Translations under genes and position numbers: made by a program
In this document: one piece after another, positions 23,825 to 31,874 of the stretch
Position numbering within the stretch: the first letter of the stretch is position 1
How the letters are laid out: the number at the start of each line of letters is the position of its first letter
The notes under the pieces: model-generated
Database searches by the model: none
What the model saw: the letters and a program-made list of their open reading frames with translations, nothing else
What the model was told of the DNA's origin: nothing
Source of the DNA: Rhodospirillales bacterium
Lineage (GTDB): Bacteria > Vulcanimicrobiota > Vulcanimicrobiia > Vulcanimicrobiales > Vulcanimicrobiaceae
Assembly (NCBI GenBank): GCA_903970385.1
Contig: CAJCIN010000096.1
Span: 1-41,773 of the forward strand
Direction: 5' to 3'
DNA length: 41,773 bases

Positions 23825-24409
23825 CTACTTGCGCCGGCGCGGATACGCGACGACGTAGAGGGACGCGAGCGCTGTCCGCGCCGTCGCGTCGTCGAACGTG
23901 CCCTGCGATCCGAAGAGCGCGACGTCGATGCTGCGCACGCCGTCGCACACGAGATATTCGAACGTCTCGCCGTAGTGGCCGGCTTCGTTCCCCGAGTTGA
24001 CCTTCAAGAAGTACGCCGGCATGCCGTTCGCGAGGGTCATCGGCTCGTTCTTCACGACGAAGACGTTGTCGTTCTTGCGCAAATCGCTCGTGTGCGTGCT
24101 CGCGAAGTCGCGCACCGTGCCGTCGAAGCGTGCGACCTTGATCGTGATGATGCGCTGATCGCTCTTCTCTCTGTGGTACACGAACGCGGCGACGGGCGTC
24201 GCGTCGCTCGATTCGTCCGAGCCCGTGGGATCGGTCGGACTGACGGGAACGGATTCATACCCCGCCGGCGCATCGAAGTGCATGCCGAGGTCGTTGTAAC
24301 TCGCTTGCGGCGACGGCGACGGTCCGTCCGCGAGCGCGCCGAGCGGTGCGAGCGCGAGAACCGCCGCGCACGCGGCGAGCACACGGAAACGAGCGAAGCG
24401 GGTGGTCAT
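23825..24409 (-). CDS. Secreted protein of unknown function
   Basis: A 194-residue protein with a clear signal peptide (FRVLAACAAVLALAPLGALA, then DGPSP). The mature part starts with a Ser/Pro-rich stretch and YNDLGMHFDAPAGYESVPVS, then reads as alternating beta strands: ATPVAAFVYHREKSDQRIIT, IKVARFDGTVRDF, PAYFLKVNSG, FEYLVCDGVRSIDVALFG. I do not recognise the family. ATG overlaps the esterase stop (ATGA), so it is made with the esterase. It ends three bases from the stop of the convergent transsulfuration gene. Confidence 0.75.
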   Translation of the reverse strand: MTTRFARFRVLAACAAVLALAPLGALADGPSPSPQASYNDLGMHFDAPAGYESVPVSPTDPTGSDESSDATPVAAFVYHREKSDQRIITIKVARFDGTVRDFASTHTSDLRKNDNVFVVKNEPMTLANGMPAYFLKVNSGNEAGHYGETFEYLVCDGVRSIDVALFGSQGTFDDATARTALASLYVVAYPRRRK

Positions 24410-25443
24410 CCGGCCTCCAGGACGCGAGCGAGCGCGGGAAACGATACGGCGTAACGATAGCCGACCTTCCGATGGTCGTCGTCGAACTCTTCGTGCCGCA
24501 CGCCCAGTCCCATGTCGCGGACGCGTTCGGCGAACACGCGCGCGCCGACGTCGAGCGCGTACTCGTCGCGGCGGCCGCAATCGAGATACCGGAGCCGGAG
24601 GCGCTGCAATTCCGCCTTGCGATCGACGCACGTCTCCGCGGGGTCGAACGCGAGCCAGCGCGCGAAGACGTCCTCGCGCATCGCGCCGGTCGCGAGATCA
24701 AAGGGCAGGTCGACGTCGAACGCGGCGGCGGAACGCGGAGAGTAGGCCGCGGCCTGCCCGAGCAGCATGATCGCGTGCATTTCGTCCGTCGAACGTTTGT
24801 GCTTCGCCTCGAAGGCCTCGACGAACGCGCGCGCGTCGCGACCGTGCTTCTCGAGAACGCGCTGCGTGCGGGCGAACTCGCCGACGTAAGCGCCGCGAAA
24901 GTTCGCGTCGCCACTGTGCGACGCGAACGCGCAGAACACGCCGGGATGCGTCATCGCGAGGTGCATCGCGCCGAAGCCGCCGCTCGATTTGCCGACGACC
25001 GCGCGGCCGCCCTCCTCGGCGATCGTCGGATACGTCGCATCGACGTAACCGATCGCGTCGCGAACGACGTGCGTCGCGTAGTCCCCGCTCCCGATCGAAT
25101 CGACGTACTGCGACCCGCCGAGCCGGTTGTTGCCGTCGACGATCGCGACGAGGAGCGGCGGCATCGCGCGTTCGCGTACGAGCCGGTCGGCCCACTGCAC
25201 GACGTTCGTTTCCCACGGTGCCGTCGCGACGAGCGCGCCGACGTCGCCCGTATAGCCGTGCAGCACGTAGATCACGGCGTACCGCTTGGAACCGCCGGGA
25301 TCGAAACCGGGCGGCACGTACACCGCGAGCGGCCGCGTCGCCGGATCGCCGAACGCGTTGCCGTGCAGCGCGGGCGAATCGACGAAGTGCAGGTGCAGAT
25401 CGCCCGCGAGACCGAGAAGCCGGCCGAGGTCCGTCGTCGCCAC
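24406..25443 (-). CDS. Esterase D-like alpha/beta hydrolase
   Basis: A 345-residue hydrolase of the esterase D/S-formylglutathione hydrolase/Fes group. VYVPPGFDPGG, YAVIYVLHGYTGDVG (oxyanion hole region, ~60), the nucleophile elbow VVGKSSGGFGAMHLAM (~150, Ser in S-S-G-G), an acidic residue in YLDCGRRDEYALDVG (~285) and a late acidic-His stretch EEFDDDHRKVGYRY (~325) supply the triad. It probably hydrolyses a small ester; the substrate is unknown. No signal peptide, so cytoplasmic, although it is co-translated with a secreted protein. Divergent from the permease-GH35 fusion by 83 bases. Confidence 0.87.
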   Translation of the reverse strand: MATTDLGRLLGLAGDLHLHFVDSPALHGNAFGDPATRPLAVYVPPGFDPGGSKRYAVIYVLHGYTGDVGALVATAPWETNVVQWADRLVRERAMPPLLVAIVDGNNRLGGSQYVDSIGSGDYATHVVRDAIGYVDATYPTIAEEGGRAVVGKSSGGFGAMHLAMTHPGVFCAFASHSGDANFRGAYVGEFARTQRVLEKHGRDARAFVEAFEAKHKRSTDEMHAIMLLGQAAAYSPRSAAAFDVDLPFDLATGAMREDVFARWLAFDPAETCVDRKAELQRLRLRYLDCGRRDEYALDVGARVFAERVRDMGLGVRHEEFDDDHRKVGYRYAVSFPALARVLEAG

Positions 25444-25526
25444 GCACCCTCGTTACTCGGGTGACGACGTGCTCTCCCGCATCCGCGACGGAGGTCGGCG
25501 CGAGCGACGCGCGATACGAATCGGCA

Positions 25527-28500
25527 ATGATTCGCGGAATCGATCTGCGTGGCGCGGTCGCGCTCAACGTGATCACGATGATCGGCATCGGGCCGCTCGT
25601 GACGATTCCGCTCGTGATCGCGAACCTGCACGGCGGCACGGCCCTCTGGGCGTGGATCGTCGGCGCGGCGATCGCGCTCTGCGACGGGCTCGTGTACGCG
25701 GAACTCGGGTCGCTGTATCCCGGCTCGGGCGGCACGTACGTGTTTCTGCGCGAAGCGTTCGGGCGCGACCGGTGGGGACGGCTCTTCGCGTTTCTCTTCG
25801 CGTGGCAGTTCGTGATCTCGACGCCGCTGCTCGTCGCCTCGGGGTACATCGGTTTCGCGCACTACGCGGGATATTTCTGGGCGCCGCTCGCGGACGACGC
25901 GCGCGCGCAGGGGTACGTCGCCGCGGCGCTCGGCATCGTGACGCTCGCGATCTTGTATCGCCCCGTTCGCGCGGCGGCCGCGCTCGGCGTCGTCCTCGCG
26001 GGAATCGCGATCGCGACGCTCGCCGCGCTCGCCGCGGCGGGACTCGCACACGGCGCGGACGCGAACGCCTTTGCGGGCGACGCATCGACGCCGCTCGTCG
26101 GCGCGCTCGTCGCCGGCCTCGGACCGTCGCTCGTGATCGCGCTCTACGACTATGCGGGCTACGGTCAGACGACGACGATCGGCGACGAGATCCGCGAACC
26201 CGCGCGCGTCTTACCGCGCTCGATCGTCGTGTCCGTCGTGGCCGTCGCCGCGCTGTACGTCGCGACGCAACTCGGCGTGCTCGCCGTGATTCCATGGCGC
26301 GAACTCGTGCCGGCGACGCCCGGCGGCGCGACGCCGCCGCTCGCGAACTACGTCGCCTCGAGCGTCGTCGAGCGCGTGTGGGGCGCGTGGCCCGCGCGCG
26401 TCGTCACGGTCGCCGTACTCGTCACCGCATTCGCGTCGACGTACGGAAATCTACTCGGCGCGTCGCGCGTGCCGTTCGCCGCCGCGCGCGACGGCGTCTT
26501 CTTCTCCGCGTTCGCACGCCTGCACGAGCGCGGCCGTTTCCCGACCGTCTCGCTCGCGGTCCTCGGCCTCATCGCGATTCCCGCGTGCTTTCTCTCGCTC
26601 GGCGACGCGATCAACGCGTTGACGGCCGGCATCGTCATCGTGCAGAGCATCGCGCAGATCGGCGCGCTCGCGGCGCTACGCGCACGCGGTACGCGCGCGC
26701 CGTACCGCATGTGGCTCTATCCGTTGCCGGCCGTCGTCGCGCTCTGCGGTTGGATCGCGATCTTCGTCGCGTCCGGTCCGAAGGCGATGACGTTCGGTCT
26801 CGTGTCGCTCGTCGCGGGCGTCGCCGTCTACGTCGTCCGCGCGAAACGTGCCTCGGACTGGCCGTACGCCCGCGCGACCGCGCTCGTCGCCGCGCTCGCG
26901 TGCGCGTGTGCCCTCGCACTCCCGTCGTCGGCGCGCGCCGCGTGGGCGGGTTCGAGCGTCGTCGAGCGTTCGGCGGGACCCGTGTTCGAAGTCGGCGGCC
27001 GGCCGTTCTTTCTGTACGGCGCCGCCTTCTTCTACGAGCGACTACCGCGCGATCGCTGGCGCGATTCGATGCTCGCGCTGCGCGCGACGGGCATCAACAC
27101 GCTCGATCTCTACGTCCCGTGGAACTGGCACGAGATCGCGGACGGGGCGTTCGATTTCGACGGCCACACGAACCCGCGGCGGGATCTCGTCACCGTGCTC
27201 GCGCTCGCGCGCGAACTCGGGTTCGAAATCGTCCTGCGGCCCGGACCGGTCGTCCGCAACGAATGGCGCAACGGCGGTTACCCCGCGTGGTTGCTCGACC
27301 GGCCCGAATACGGCATGCCGCAGCACGACCTGCTCGAAGGCCGCTATCCGCCGACCGCGACGCTGCAGAACGCGCGCTCGGACGACGCCGCCGCGGAGTG
27401 GATGCGCAACGCGACGCACATGATCTACGCGAAGCGTTGGCTCGAACGCGTGTTGCGTGCGTGCGCGCCCGCGTCGGATCGCATCGTCGCGATCGCGCTC
27501 GACGACGATCAAGGTGCGTATATCGACAACCAAACGTGGCCCGCGCCGCATCTCTCCGCCTATCTCCGCTGGCTGCGCGCGACGGTGCACGGCGTGACGG
27601 GCCCGGGCGTTCCCGTGTTCGTCAACACGTATCAGATGAAAGTCACCGCGTCGTCACCCGTGTGGGCGATGGGCAACTGGTATCAGAGCGATGCGTACGC
27701 GCTCGGCGAACACGATCGCGCGCAACTCGAGTTCTCGACGGCGCTGCTGCATACGCGGCCCGGGCAACCGATGATGTCGAGCGAGTTCCAGGCGGGGTGG
27801 CTCTTGCAGGCGGGAGACGTCCGGCCGCGCCCGACCGATCCGGACAACACCGCGCTCGCGCTCGCCACGATGGTCGGACTCGGCGTACGCGGCGTCGTCA
27901 ATTTTCCCGCGCAAGACACGCTCTATCCGGCCGGTTGGGAAGCGCCGTTCGCCAACGCGTTCTACGCGTGGGACGCCGCGCTCGCCGTCGACGGCACGCC
28001 GCAGGCACGCGACGTTCCCACGGCGGCGTTCGGCGCGCTCGTGACGACGTACGGCCGCGATCTCGCGGCATCGCACGTGCGCTACGACGCGGCGATCGCG
28101 TATCTCGGCGCGTCGTTCGGCACGCGCGGGGCGACGAACGCGTTCTTCGCGGACGTCGAAACGCAGACGATCGCGGCGCAGCGCGCGTGCCGCGACGCGG
28201 GCCTTTCGTGCGCGCTCGTGGATCCCGCCGCCGCGAGCGCGCGCGAGCTCGCGCGGTACCCGCTGCTGATCGCGCCGATGCCGGCGGGCCGCGGCGCCGG
28301 CGACGAAACGGCCGCCGTCCGTTCGAAGCTCGCCGCGTTTCGTCTGCGCGGCGGAAGCATCGTTCCACCGGCATCGGCGCAAACGTTGCGGCATGCGTTC
28401 GAACTGACCGGTCACGTGCCCGCGGTTTCGGGAGTTCGCGACGCGACGTTCTCCGACGCGTCGTCCGGGCGGCTCGACGGCTTCCTGACCGTCGCGAACT

Positions 28501-29771
28501 ACGATGGTTCGCCGCGCTCGGTCGCACGCGCCGCGATCGCGCGCGCGGACGGCTCGCGGCGCGCGCTGCCGCCGTTCGTCGTCCCCGCGCACACCGCGAT
28601 CGTCGTCCCCGTCGGCGTGCGCCTCGCCGCGTTCGGTCGCGGGTTCGCTTCCGGCGATCGGCTCGAGTTCACGGATTGCATGCCGCTCGGCGAATCGATC
28701 GGCGACGGTGCGCTCAGGTTCGATCTCGGCGTGACGCCGCCGCGCTCCGGCCGGCTCGCGACGGCGACGCCGCGATGCACCGCGCGCGTTCGTTTCGGAC
28801 GCCGGACACGCGACGTCGCGGTCGATGCGACGGCGACGGATGCGCTCGTCGTCACGCGCGACGGCGAGCGACGGCGTCCCACCGCGGTCGTCGCACGCGA
28901 GGATGCGGGCGTTCCGCCGGGCGATCTCGCGATTCGTAGCGATGCGGCGTTTCCGAACGTCGCGTTTCGAGCGGTCGTGCCGGGATCGTGCGCGGCGTAC
29001 TTCGACGACGTCTATCGCGACGGCTCGCAGGCGATCGTGCTCGACAACGGCGAGGTCCGGCTCGTCGTCTCGCCGCAGGCCGGCGCGCGTGCGTTCGCAT
29101 TCGTCGACGACGCGACCGGCCGCAACGTGTTCACGACGGTCGGTGCGTTGCGCGACGACGTCGCCGTCGAACCGCCGCCGTCGACGACGGACCGGATCGC
29201 GCGGTACACGCACGATTTCCCGGCGGGCACGTTCAATCGCGACTACAAGGCGACGATCGATCCGCAACCGGGCGTCGCTCGCGCGAGCTTCCGCTACGAC
29301 GCACCCGACGTCGTTCCGGCCGGCGCGCGCTTCGAACGCGACGTGTCGCTCCTGCCCGGCACGCGCGCGTTCGAGATGGTCGAACGCGTCGCGTTCGCCA
29401 GCGACGCCGCCGCGATCGGACAGCGTGCCGTATCGGTGACGTCGCTCGCGGTCGGCGACGGCGCCGACCCTGCGACGCGCCGCGTTCTCTCGCCGGAGCT
29501 CTCACCGCTCGCGACCGATGCGAACGTACGCGTGACCGCCGGTCACGCGCTCGGTTTCTACGACGTCGCCACGCGCGAGCTCGCGACCGTCTCGTGGCAT
29601 GCGGGTGACGTCGACGACGCGACCGTGCTCGAGCGCCGTTCCTCGATCGTCGCGCGCGTGACGCTCGCGCGCGACGGCGTCGCGAGATTGCGCTACGGCT
29701 TCACGTTCGCCTCGACCGGCGACGAGGCGCGCGCCGCGCTCGCGGACGCGGATCGCGAGGCACAACGCTAG
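25527..29771 (+). CDS. APC-family permease fused to a GH35-like glycosidase ectodomain
   Basis: A single 1414-residue reading frame. Residues ~1-445 form a complete 12-helix APC (amino acid-polyamine-organocation) permease: LNVITMIGIGPLVTIPLVIA at TM1 and GDEIREPARVLPRSI (~219-233), the conserved loop of the family. A 13th hydrophobic segment (~450-470, ATALVAALACACALALPSSA) looks like a signal peptide. Residues ~477-800 match the GH35 beta-galactosidase barrel: GINTLDLYVPWNWHE (~520), LRPGPVVRNEWRNGGYPAWL (~570) and MSSEFQAGW with the nucleophile candidate E753. The acid/base motif ENEYG is DDDQG (659-663). The remainder is beta-rich, with a mutarotase-like end (~1150-1414). Twelve plus one helices would place the glycosidase outside the cytoplasm. 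Each half is recognisable; substrate and activity are not known. Confidence 0.88.
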   Translation: MIRGIDLRGAVALNVITMIGIGPLVTIPLVIANLHGGTALWAWIVGAAIALCDGLVYAELGSLYPGSGGTYVFLREAFGRDRWGRLFAFLFAWQFVISTPLLVASGYIGFAHYAGYFWAPLADDARAQGYVAAALGIVTLAILYRPVRAAAALGVVLAGIAIATLAALAAAGLAHGADANAFAGDASTPLVGALVAGLGPSLVIALYDYAGYGQTTTIGDEIREPARVLPRSIVVSVVAVAALYVATQLGVLAVIPWRELVPATPGGATPPLANYVASSVVERVWGAWPARVVTVAVLVTAFASTYGNLLGASRVPFAAARDGVFFSAFARLHERGRFPTVSLAVLGLIAIPACFLSLGDAINALTAGIVIVQSIAQIGALAALRARGTRAPYRMWLYPLPAVVALCGWIAIFVASGPKAMTFGLVSLVAGVAVYVVRAKRASDWPYARATALVAALACACALALPSSARAAWAGSSVVERSAGPVFEVGGRPFFLYGAAFFYERLPRDRWRDSMLALRATGINTLDLYVPWNWHEIADGAFDFDGHTNPRRDLVTVLALARELGFEIVLRPGPVVRNEWRNGGYPAWLLDRPEYGMPQHDLLEGRYPPTATLQNARSDDAAAEWMRNATHMIYAKRWLERVLRACAPASDRIVAIALDDDQGAYIDNQTWPAPHLSAYLRWLRATVHGVTGPGVPVFVNTYQMKVTASSPVWAMGNWYQSDAYALGEHDRAQLEFSTALLHTRPGQPMMSSEFQAGWLLQAGDVRPRPTDPDNTALALATMVGLGVRGVVNFPAQDTLYPAGWEAPFANAFYAWDAALAVDGTPQARDVPTAAFGALVTTYGRDLAASHVRYDAAIAYLGASFGTRGATNAFFADVETQTIAAQRACRDAGLSCALVDPAAASARELARYPLLIAPMPAGRGAGDETAAVRSKLAAFRLRGGSIVPPASAQTLRHAFELTGHVPAVSGVRDATFSDASSGRLDGFLTVANYDGSPRSVARAAIARADGSRRALPPFVVPAHTAIVVPVGVRLAAFGRGFASGDRLEFTDCMPLGESIGDGALRFDLGVTPPRSGRLATATPRCTARVRFGRRTRDVAVDATATDALVVTRDGERRRPTAVVAREDAGVPPGDLAIRSDAAFPNVAFRAVVPGSCAAYFDDVYRDGSQAIVLDNGEVRLVVSPQAGARAFAFVDDATGRNVFTTVGALRDDVAVEPPPSTTDRIARYTHDFPAGTFNRDYKATIDPQPGVARASFRYDAPDVVPAGARFERDVSLLPGTRAFEMVERVAFASDAAAIGQRAVSVTSLAVGDGADPATRRVLSPELSPLATDANVRVTAGHALGFYDVATRELATVSWHAGDVDDATVLERRSSIVARVTLARDGVARLRYGFTFASTGDEARAALADADREAQR

Positions 29772-29819
29772 TGCGACGGAGGGCAGTCCGGCGGTCGCGC
29801 GAAAGCGACCTCCCGGCGT
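29772..29819 (+). other. Hairpin spacer before tRNA-Leu
   Basis: 48 bases holding a perfect 6-base stem GGTCGC-gcgaaa-GCGACC (29793-29810) and no T-run. It may be a weak end structure for the fusion gene or a processing hairpin. I could not see a tRNA promoter here. Confidence 0.35.
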
Positions 29820-29902
29820 GGGGAAGTGGCGGAACGGTCTACGCGATCGCCTCAAAAGCGATTGAGCTTACGCTCTTGTGGGTTCGAATCCCACCTTCCC
29901 TA
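29820..29902 (+). tRNA. tRNA-Leu(CAA)
   Basis: An 83-base class II tRNA without encoded CCA. The acceptor GGGGAAG pairs with CTTCCCT (first pair G-U), with discriminator A at 29902. The anticodon stem ATCGC/GCGAT encloses CTCAAAA, giving anticodon CAA for UUG. A long variable arm (GAGC-ttac-GCTC) and the T-arm GTGGG-TTCGAAT-CCCAC are clear. Only two bases separate its end from the aroA start codon. Confidence 0.94.
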
Positions 29903-29904
29903 AA

Positions 29905-31170
29905 GTGACGTTCGAACGCGGTCCCTTGCGTGGCGACGTTCGCGTCGCGGGCGATAAATCGATCTCGCACCGCGCGCTGATCGTCGCGGCCGCCGCGCGG
30001 GGCACGTCGCGCATCTCGGCGCTCAATCGCGGTGCGGACGTGCTCGCGACGCTCGCGGCCGTCGGCGCGCTCGGCGCGAGCGTCGACGACCGGGGCGACG
30101 CCGTCCTCGTGTCCGGCGGCACGTTGCACGACCCGCGCGAGACGATCGACGCGCGCAACTCCGGCACCACGACGCGCCTCCTCCTCGGACTCTGCGCCGG
30201 CCACGGGTTGAACGCGCGGTTCGACGGAGACGCCTCGCTGCGCCGGCGACCGATGGAACGCGTCGCGCGACCGCTGCGCGAACTCGGCGCCGAGATCGAG
30301 ACGACCGATGGACGTCTGCCGGCGACGGTTCGCGGCATCGTCGCGCCGGCCGGCGGCACCTACGCGCTCGAGATCGCATCGGCGCAGGTGAAGTCGGCGA
30401 TCCTGCTCGCGAACCTCGACGCGCGCGGCACGGTCCGCGTCACGGGCGATCGCTTTTCGCGCGATCACACGGAGCGCATGTTGCGCCGCTTCGGACGGAC
30501 GATTCGCTTCGACGGCACGACGGTCGAGATGGAACCGGGACGGCTCGCGGCGCAGGACGTACGCGTGCCCGGGGATCTCTCCGGCGCGGCGTTCTTCCTC
30601 GCCGGCGCAGCGATGACGCCCGGGAGCGATATCGTCGTGCGCGAGGTCGGCGTGAACGGGACGCGCACCGGCTTCGTGGATGCGCTGCGCGCGATGGGCG
30701 CCGACGTCGAGATGGGTGGAGAACGCGACCTCGACGGCGAGCCCGTCGCCGACGTGCGCGCGCGCTACCGGCCGCTCCACGGCACCACGCTCGACGGCGA
30801 ACTCGTCGTGCGTTCGATCGACGAGATCACGTTACTCGCCTGCGTCGCGGCGCACGCGACGGGAACGACGTTCATCCGCGACGCCGCGGATCTCCGCGGG
30901 AAAGAATCCGATCGTCTCGCGACGATCGCGGAAACGCTCCGCGCGTGCGGCGTCGCCGTCGAGGAACGTCCGGACGGACTCGACGTCACGGGCGGCGGCG
31001 CGCGCGCGCCGGAGCGGACGCTCGCGACGCACGACGATCACCGGATCGCGATGGCGATCGCCGCACTCGCCGCTCCGGTCGGCCCGCATCGCATCGACGA
31101 CGAGGCGTGCATCGCGGTCAGCTTCCCGGATTTCGTGCCGCTGTGGCACGCGGCGCAACGCTCGGACTAA
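29905..31170 (+). CDS. aroA: 3-phosphoshikimate 1-carboxyvinyltransferase (EPSP synthase)
   Basis: A 421-residue enzyme joining shikimate-3-phosphate and PEP in the aromatic amino acid pathway. Motifs: VAGDKSISHRALIVAAAARG (~13), ARNSGTTTRLLLG (~85), LRRRPMERVARPLRELGAEI (~112), ASAQVKSAILLANL (~155), PGDLSGAAFFLAGAA (~220), RSIDEITLLACVAAHATG (~300), RDAADLRGKESDRLATI (~325) and HDDHRIAMAIAAL (~375). GTG 29905 is chosen because an in-frame GTG at 29878 lies inside the tRNA-Leu. There is no Shine-Dalgarno except bases within the tRNA itself. The TAA stop shares CTAA with the convergent membrane protein gene. Confidence 0.95.
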   Translation: MTFERGPLRGDVRVAGDKSISHRALIVAAAARGTSRISALNRGADVLATLAAVGALGASVDDRGDAVLVSGGTLHDPRETIDARNSGTTTRLLLGLCAGHGLNARFDGDASLRRRPMERVARPLRELGAEIETTDGRLPATVRGIVAPAGGTYALEIASAQVKSAILLANLDARGTVRVTGDRFSRDHTERMLRRFGRTIRFDGTTVEMEPGRLAAQDVRVPGDLSGAAFFLAGAAMTPGSDIVVREVGVNGTRTGFVDALRAMGADVEMGGERDLDGEPVADVRARYRPLHGTTLDGELVVRSIDEITLLACVAAHATGTTFIRDAADLRGKESDRLATIAETLRACGVAVEERPDGLDVTGGGARAPERTLATHDDHRIAMAIAALAAPVGPHRIDDEACIAVSFPDFVPLWHAAQRSD

Positions 31171-31505
31171 GTGCGTTCGCGCGCGCCGAGCGGCCGGCGC
31201 ACGACGCGGACCACCGTCGCCGCCATCGTGGCGATGCGGCCGCGCGCGACGTCGATCTGCCGGTAGGCACCTCCGGCGCGCGCGAGCAGCACGGGCACGG
31301 TGTCGATCCGCCGCTCGGCGAGGGCGATGCGGCGCCGGGCGAGTTCGATGTCGATCCGCAGCGGCAGATCGGCGTATGCCTCGAGACGCGCCTTGAGCGC
31401 GAGCCCGGCGCGAACGACGAGAACGAGGCCGGCGACGGCGGTCGCGATCCCGGCGACGCCGAGGACGGACAGGCAGATGAGGCCGGCGTGCTCGGGGACG
31501 GTCAC
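31167..31505 (-). CDS. Small membrane-anchored protein of unknown function
   Basis: A 112-residue protein with one N-terminal TM helix (ICLSVLGVAGIATAVAGLVL) followed by an Arg/Leu-rich amphipathic region (~35-95; IELARRRIALAERRIDTVPV) that could form a coiled coil or lie along the membrane. Resembles DUF948-type small membrane proteins in architecture only. It starts 6 bases after the FmdB gene stop and is probably expressed from the same promoter. Confidence 0.65.
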   Translation of the reverse strand: MTVPEHAGLICLSVLGVAGIATAVAGLVLVVRAGLALKARLEAYADLPLRIDIELARRRIALAERRIDTVPVLLARAGGAYRQIDVARGRIATMAATVVRVVRRPLGARERT

Positions 31506-31511
31506 GCGGCG

Positions 31512-31802
31512 CTACGCGGCAGCGTCGCTCTTGCCGCCGCCGTCGCTCTTCGGCGACTCGGTCTTGGGGGCGTCCGACTTCGGCGCTTCGGACTTCGACT
31601 CGGCCTTCGCCTCGCCGCCGGACGACTTGCGCGAGTCGTTCACGTAGAATCCGGAGCCCTTGAAGACGATGCTCGCGGCGTTGAAAAGACGCTTGAGCTG
31701 GCCGCCGCATTTCGGGCACGCGTCACTCGGCGTCTCTTTGAATCCGTGCTTGATGTCGGTAACGGTCCCGCATCGCTCGCACTGATACTCGTAGATGGGC
31801 AA
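31512..31802 (-). CDS. FmdB-family zinc ribbon protein
   Basis: A 96-residue protein. The canonical FmdB start PIYEYQCERCGTVTDIKHGF and CPKCGGQLKRLFNAAS form a CxxC...CxxC zinc ribbon, followed by IVFKGSGFYVNDSRKSS, the usual family end. The ~35-residue tail is a low-complexity repeat of Ser/Lys/Glu/Ala/Pro/Asp (ESKSEAPKSDAPKTESPKSD). Start placed at TTG 31802, since the family begins MPIYEY and GGGAGA lies just upstream. The function of FmdB proteins is not settled; a regulatory or RNA-binding role has been proposed. Transcribed from the promoter at 31836-31864. Confidence 0.9.
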   Translation of the reverse strand: MPIYEYQCERCGTVTDIKHGFKETPSDACPKCGGQLKRLFNAASIVFKGSGFYVNDSRKSSGGEAKAESKSEAPKSDAPKTESPKSDGGGKSDAAA

Positions 31803-31835
31803 CCTTTTCTCCCGGTTCGACGGCAATCGAAGAAC

Positions 31836-31864
31836 AGTATAGGCGGATTAGCACACCCAGTCAA
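31836..31864 (-). promoter_or_regulatory. Sigma70-type promoter of fmdB with overlapping inverted repeat
   Basis: On the minus strand TTGACT (31864-31859), a 17-base spacer and TATACT (31841-31836). It is the best consensus promoter in the window, with a start expected near 31829. The -35 box lies inside an inverted repeat: outer arms GATTAGC (31846-31852) and GCTAATC (31870-31876), inner arms AGTC/GACT (31859-31869), which could be an operator. The outer arm also touches the stop of the SRPBCC gene upstream. Confidence 0.8.
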
Positions 31865-31874
31865 CGACTGCTAA

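Noticed and set aside
26800-27000. Separate permease and glycosidase genes broken apart by a frameshift
   Set aside because: The frame is continuous, with no stop and no in-frame ATG/GTG/TTG near the joint, so one fusion gene is the simplest reading.
29878-29904. An earlier GTG start for aroA
   Set aside because: It lies inside the T-arm of tRNA-Leu; GTG 29905 matches the expected AroA N-terminus.
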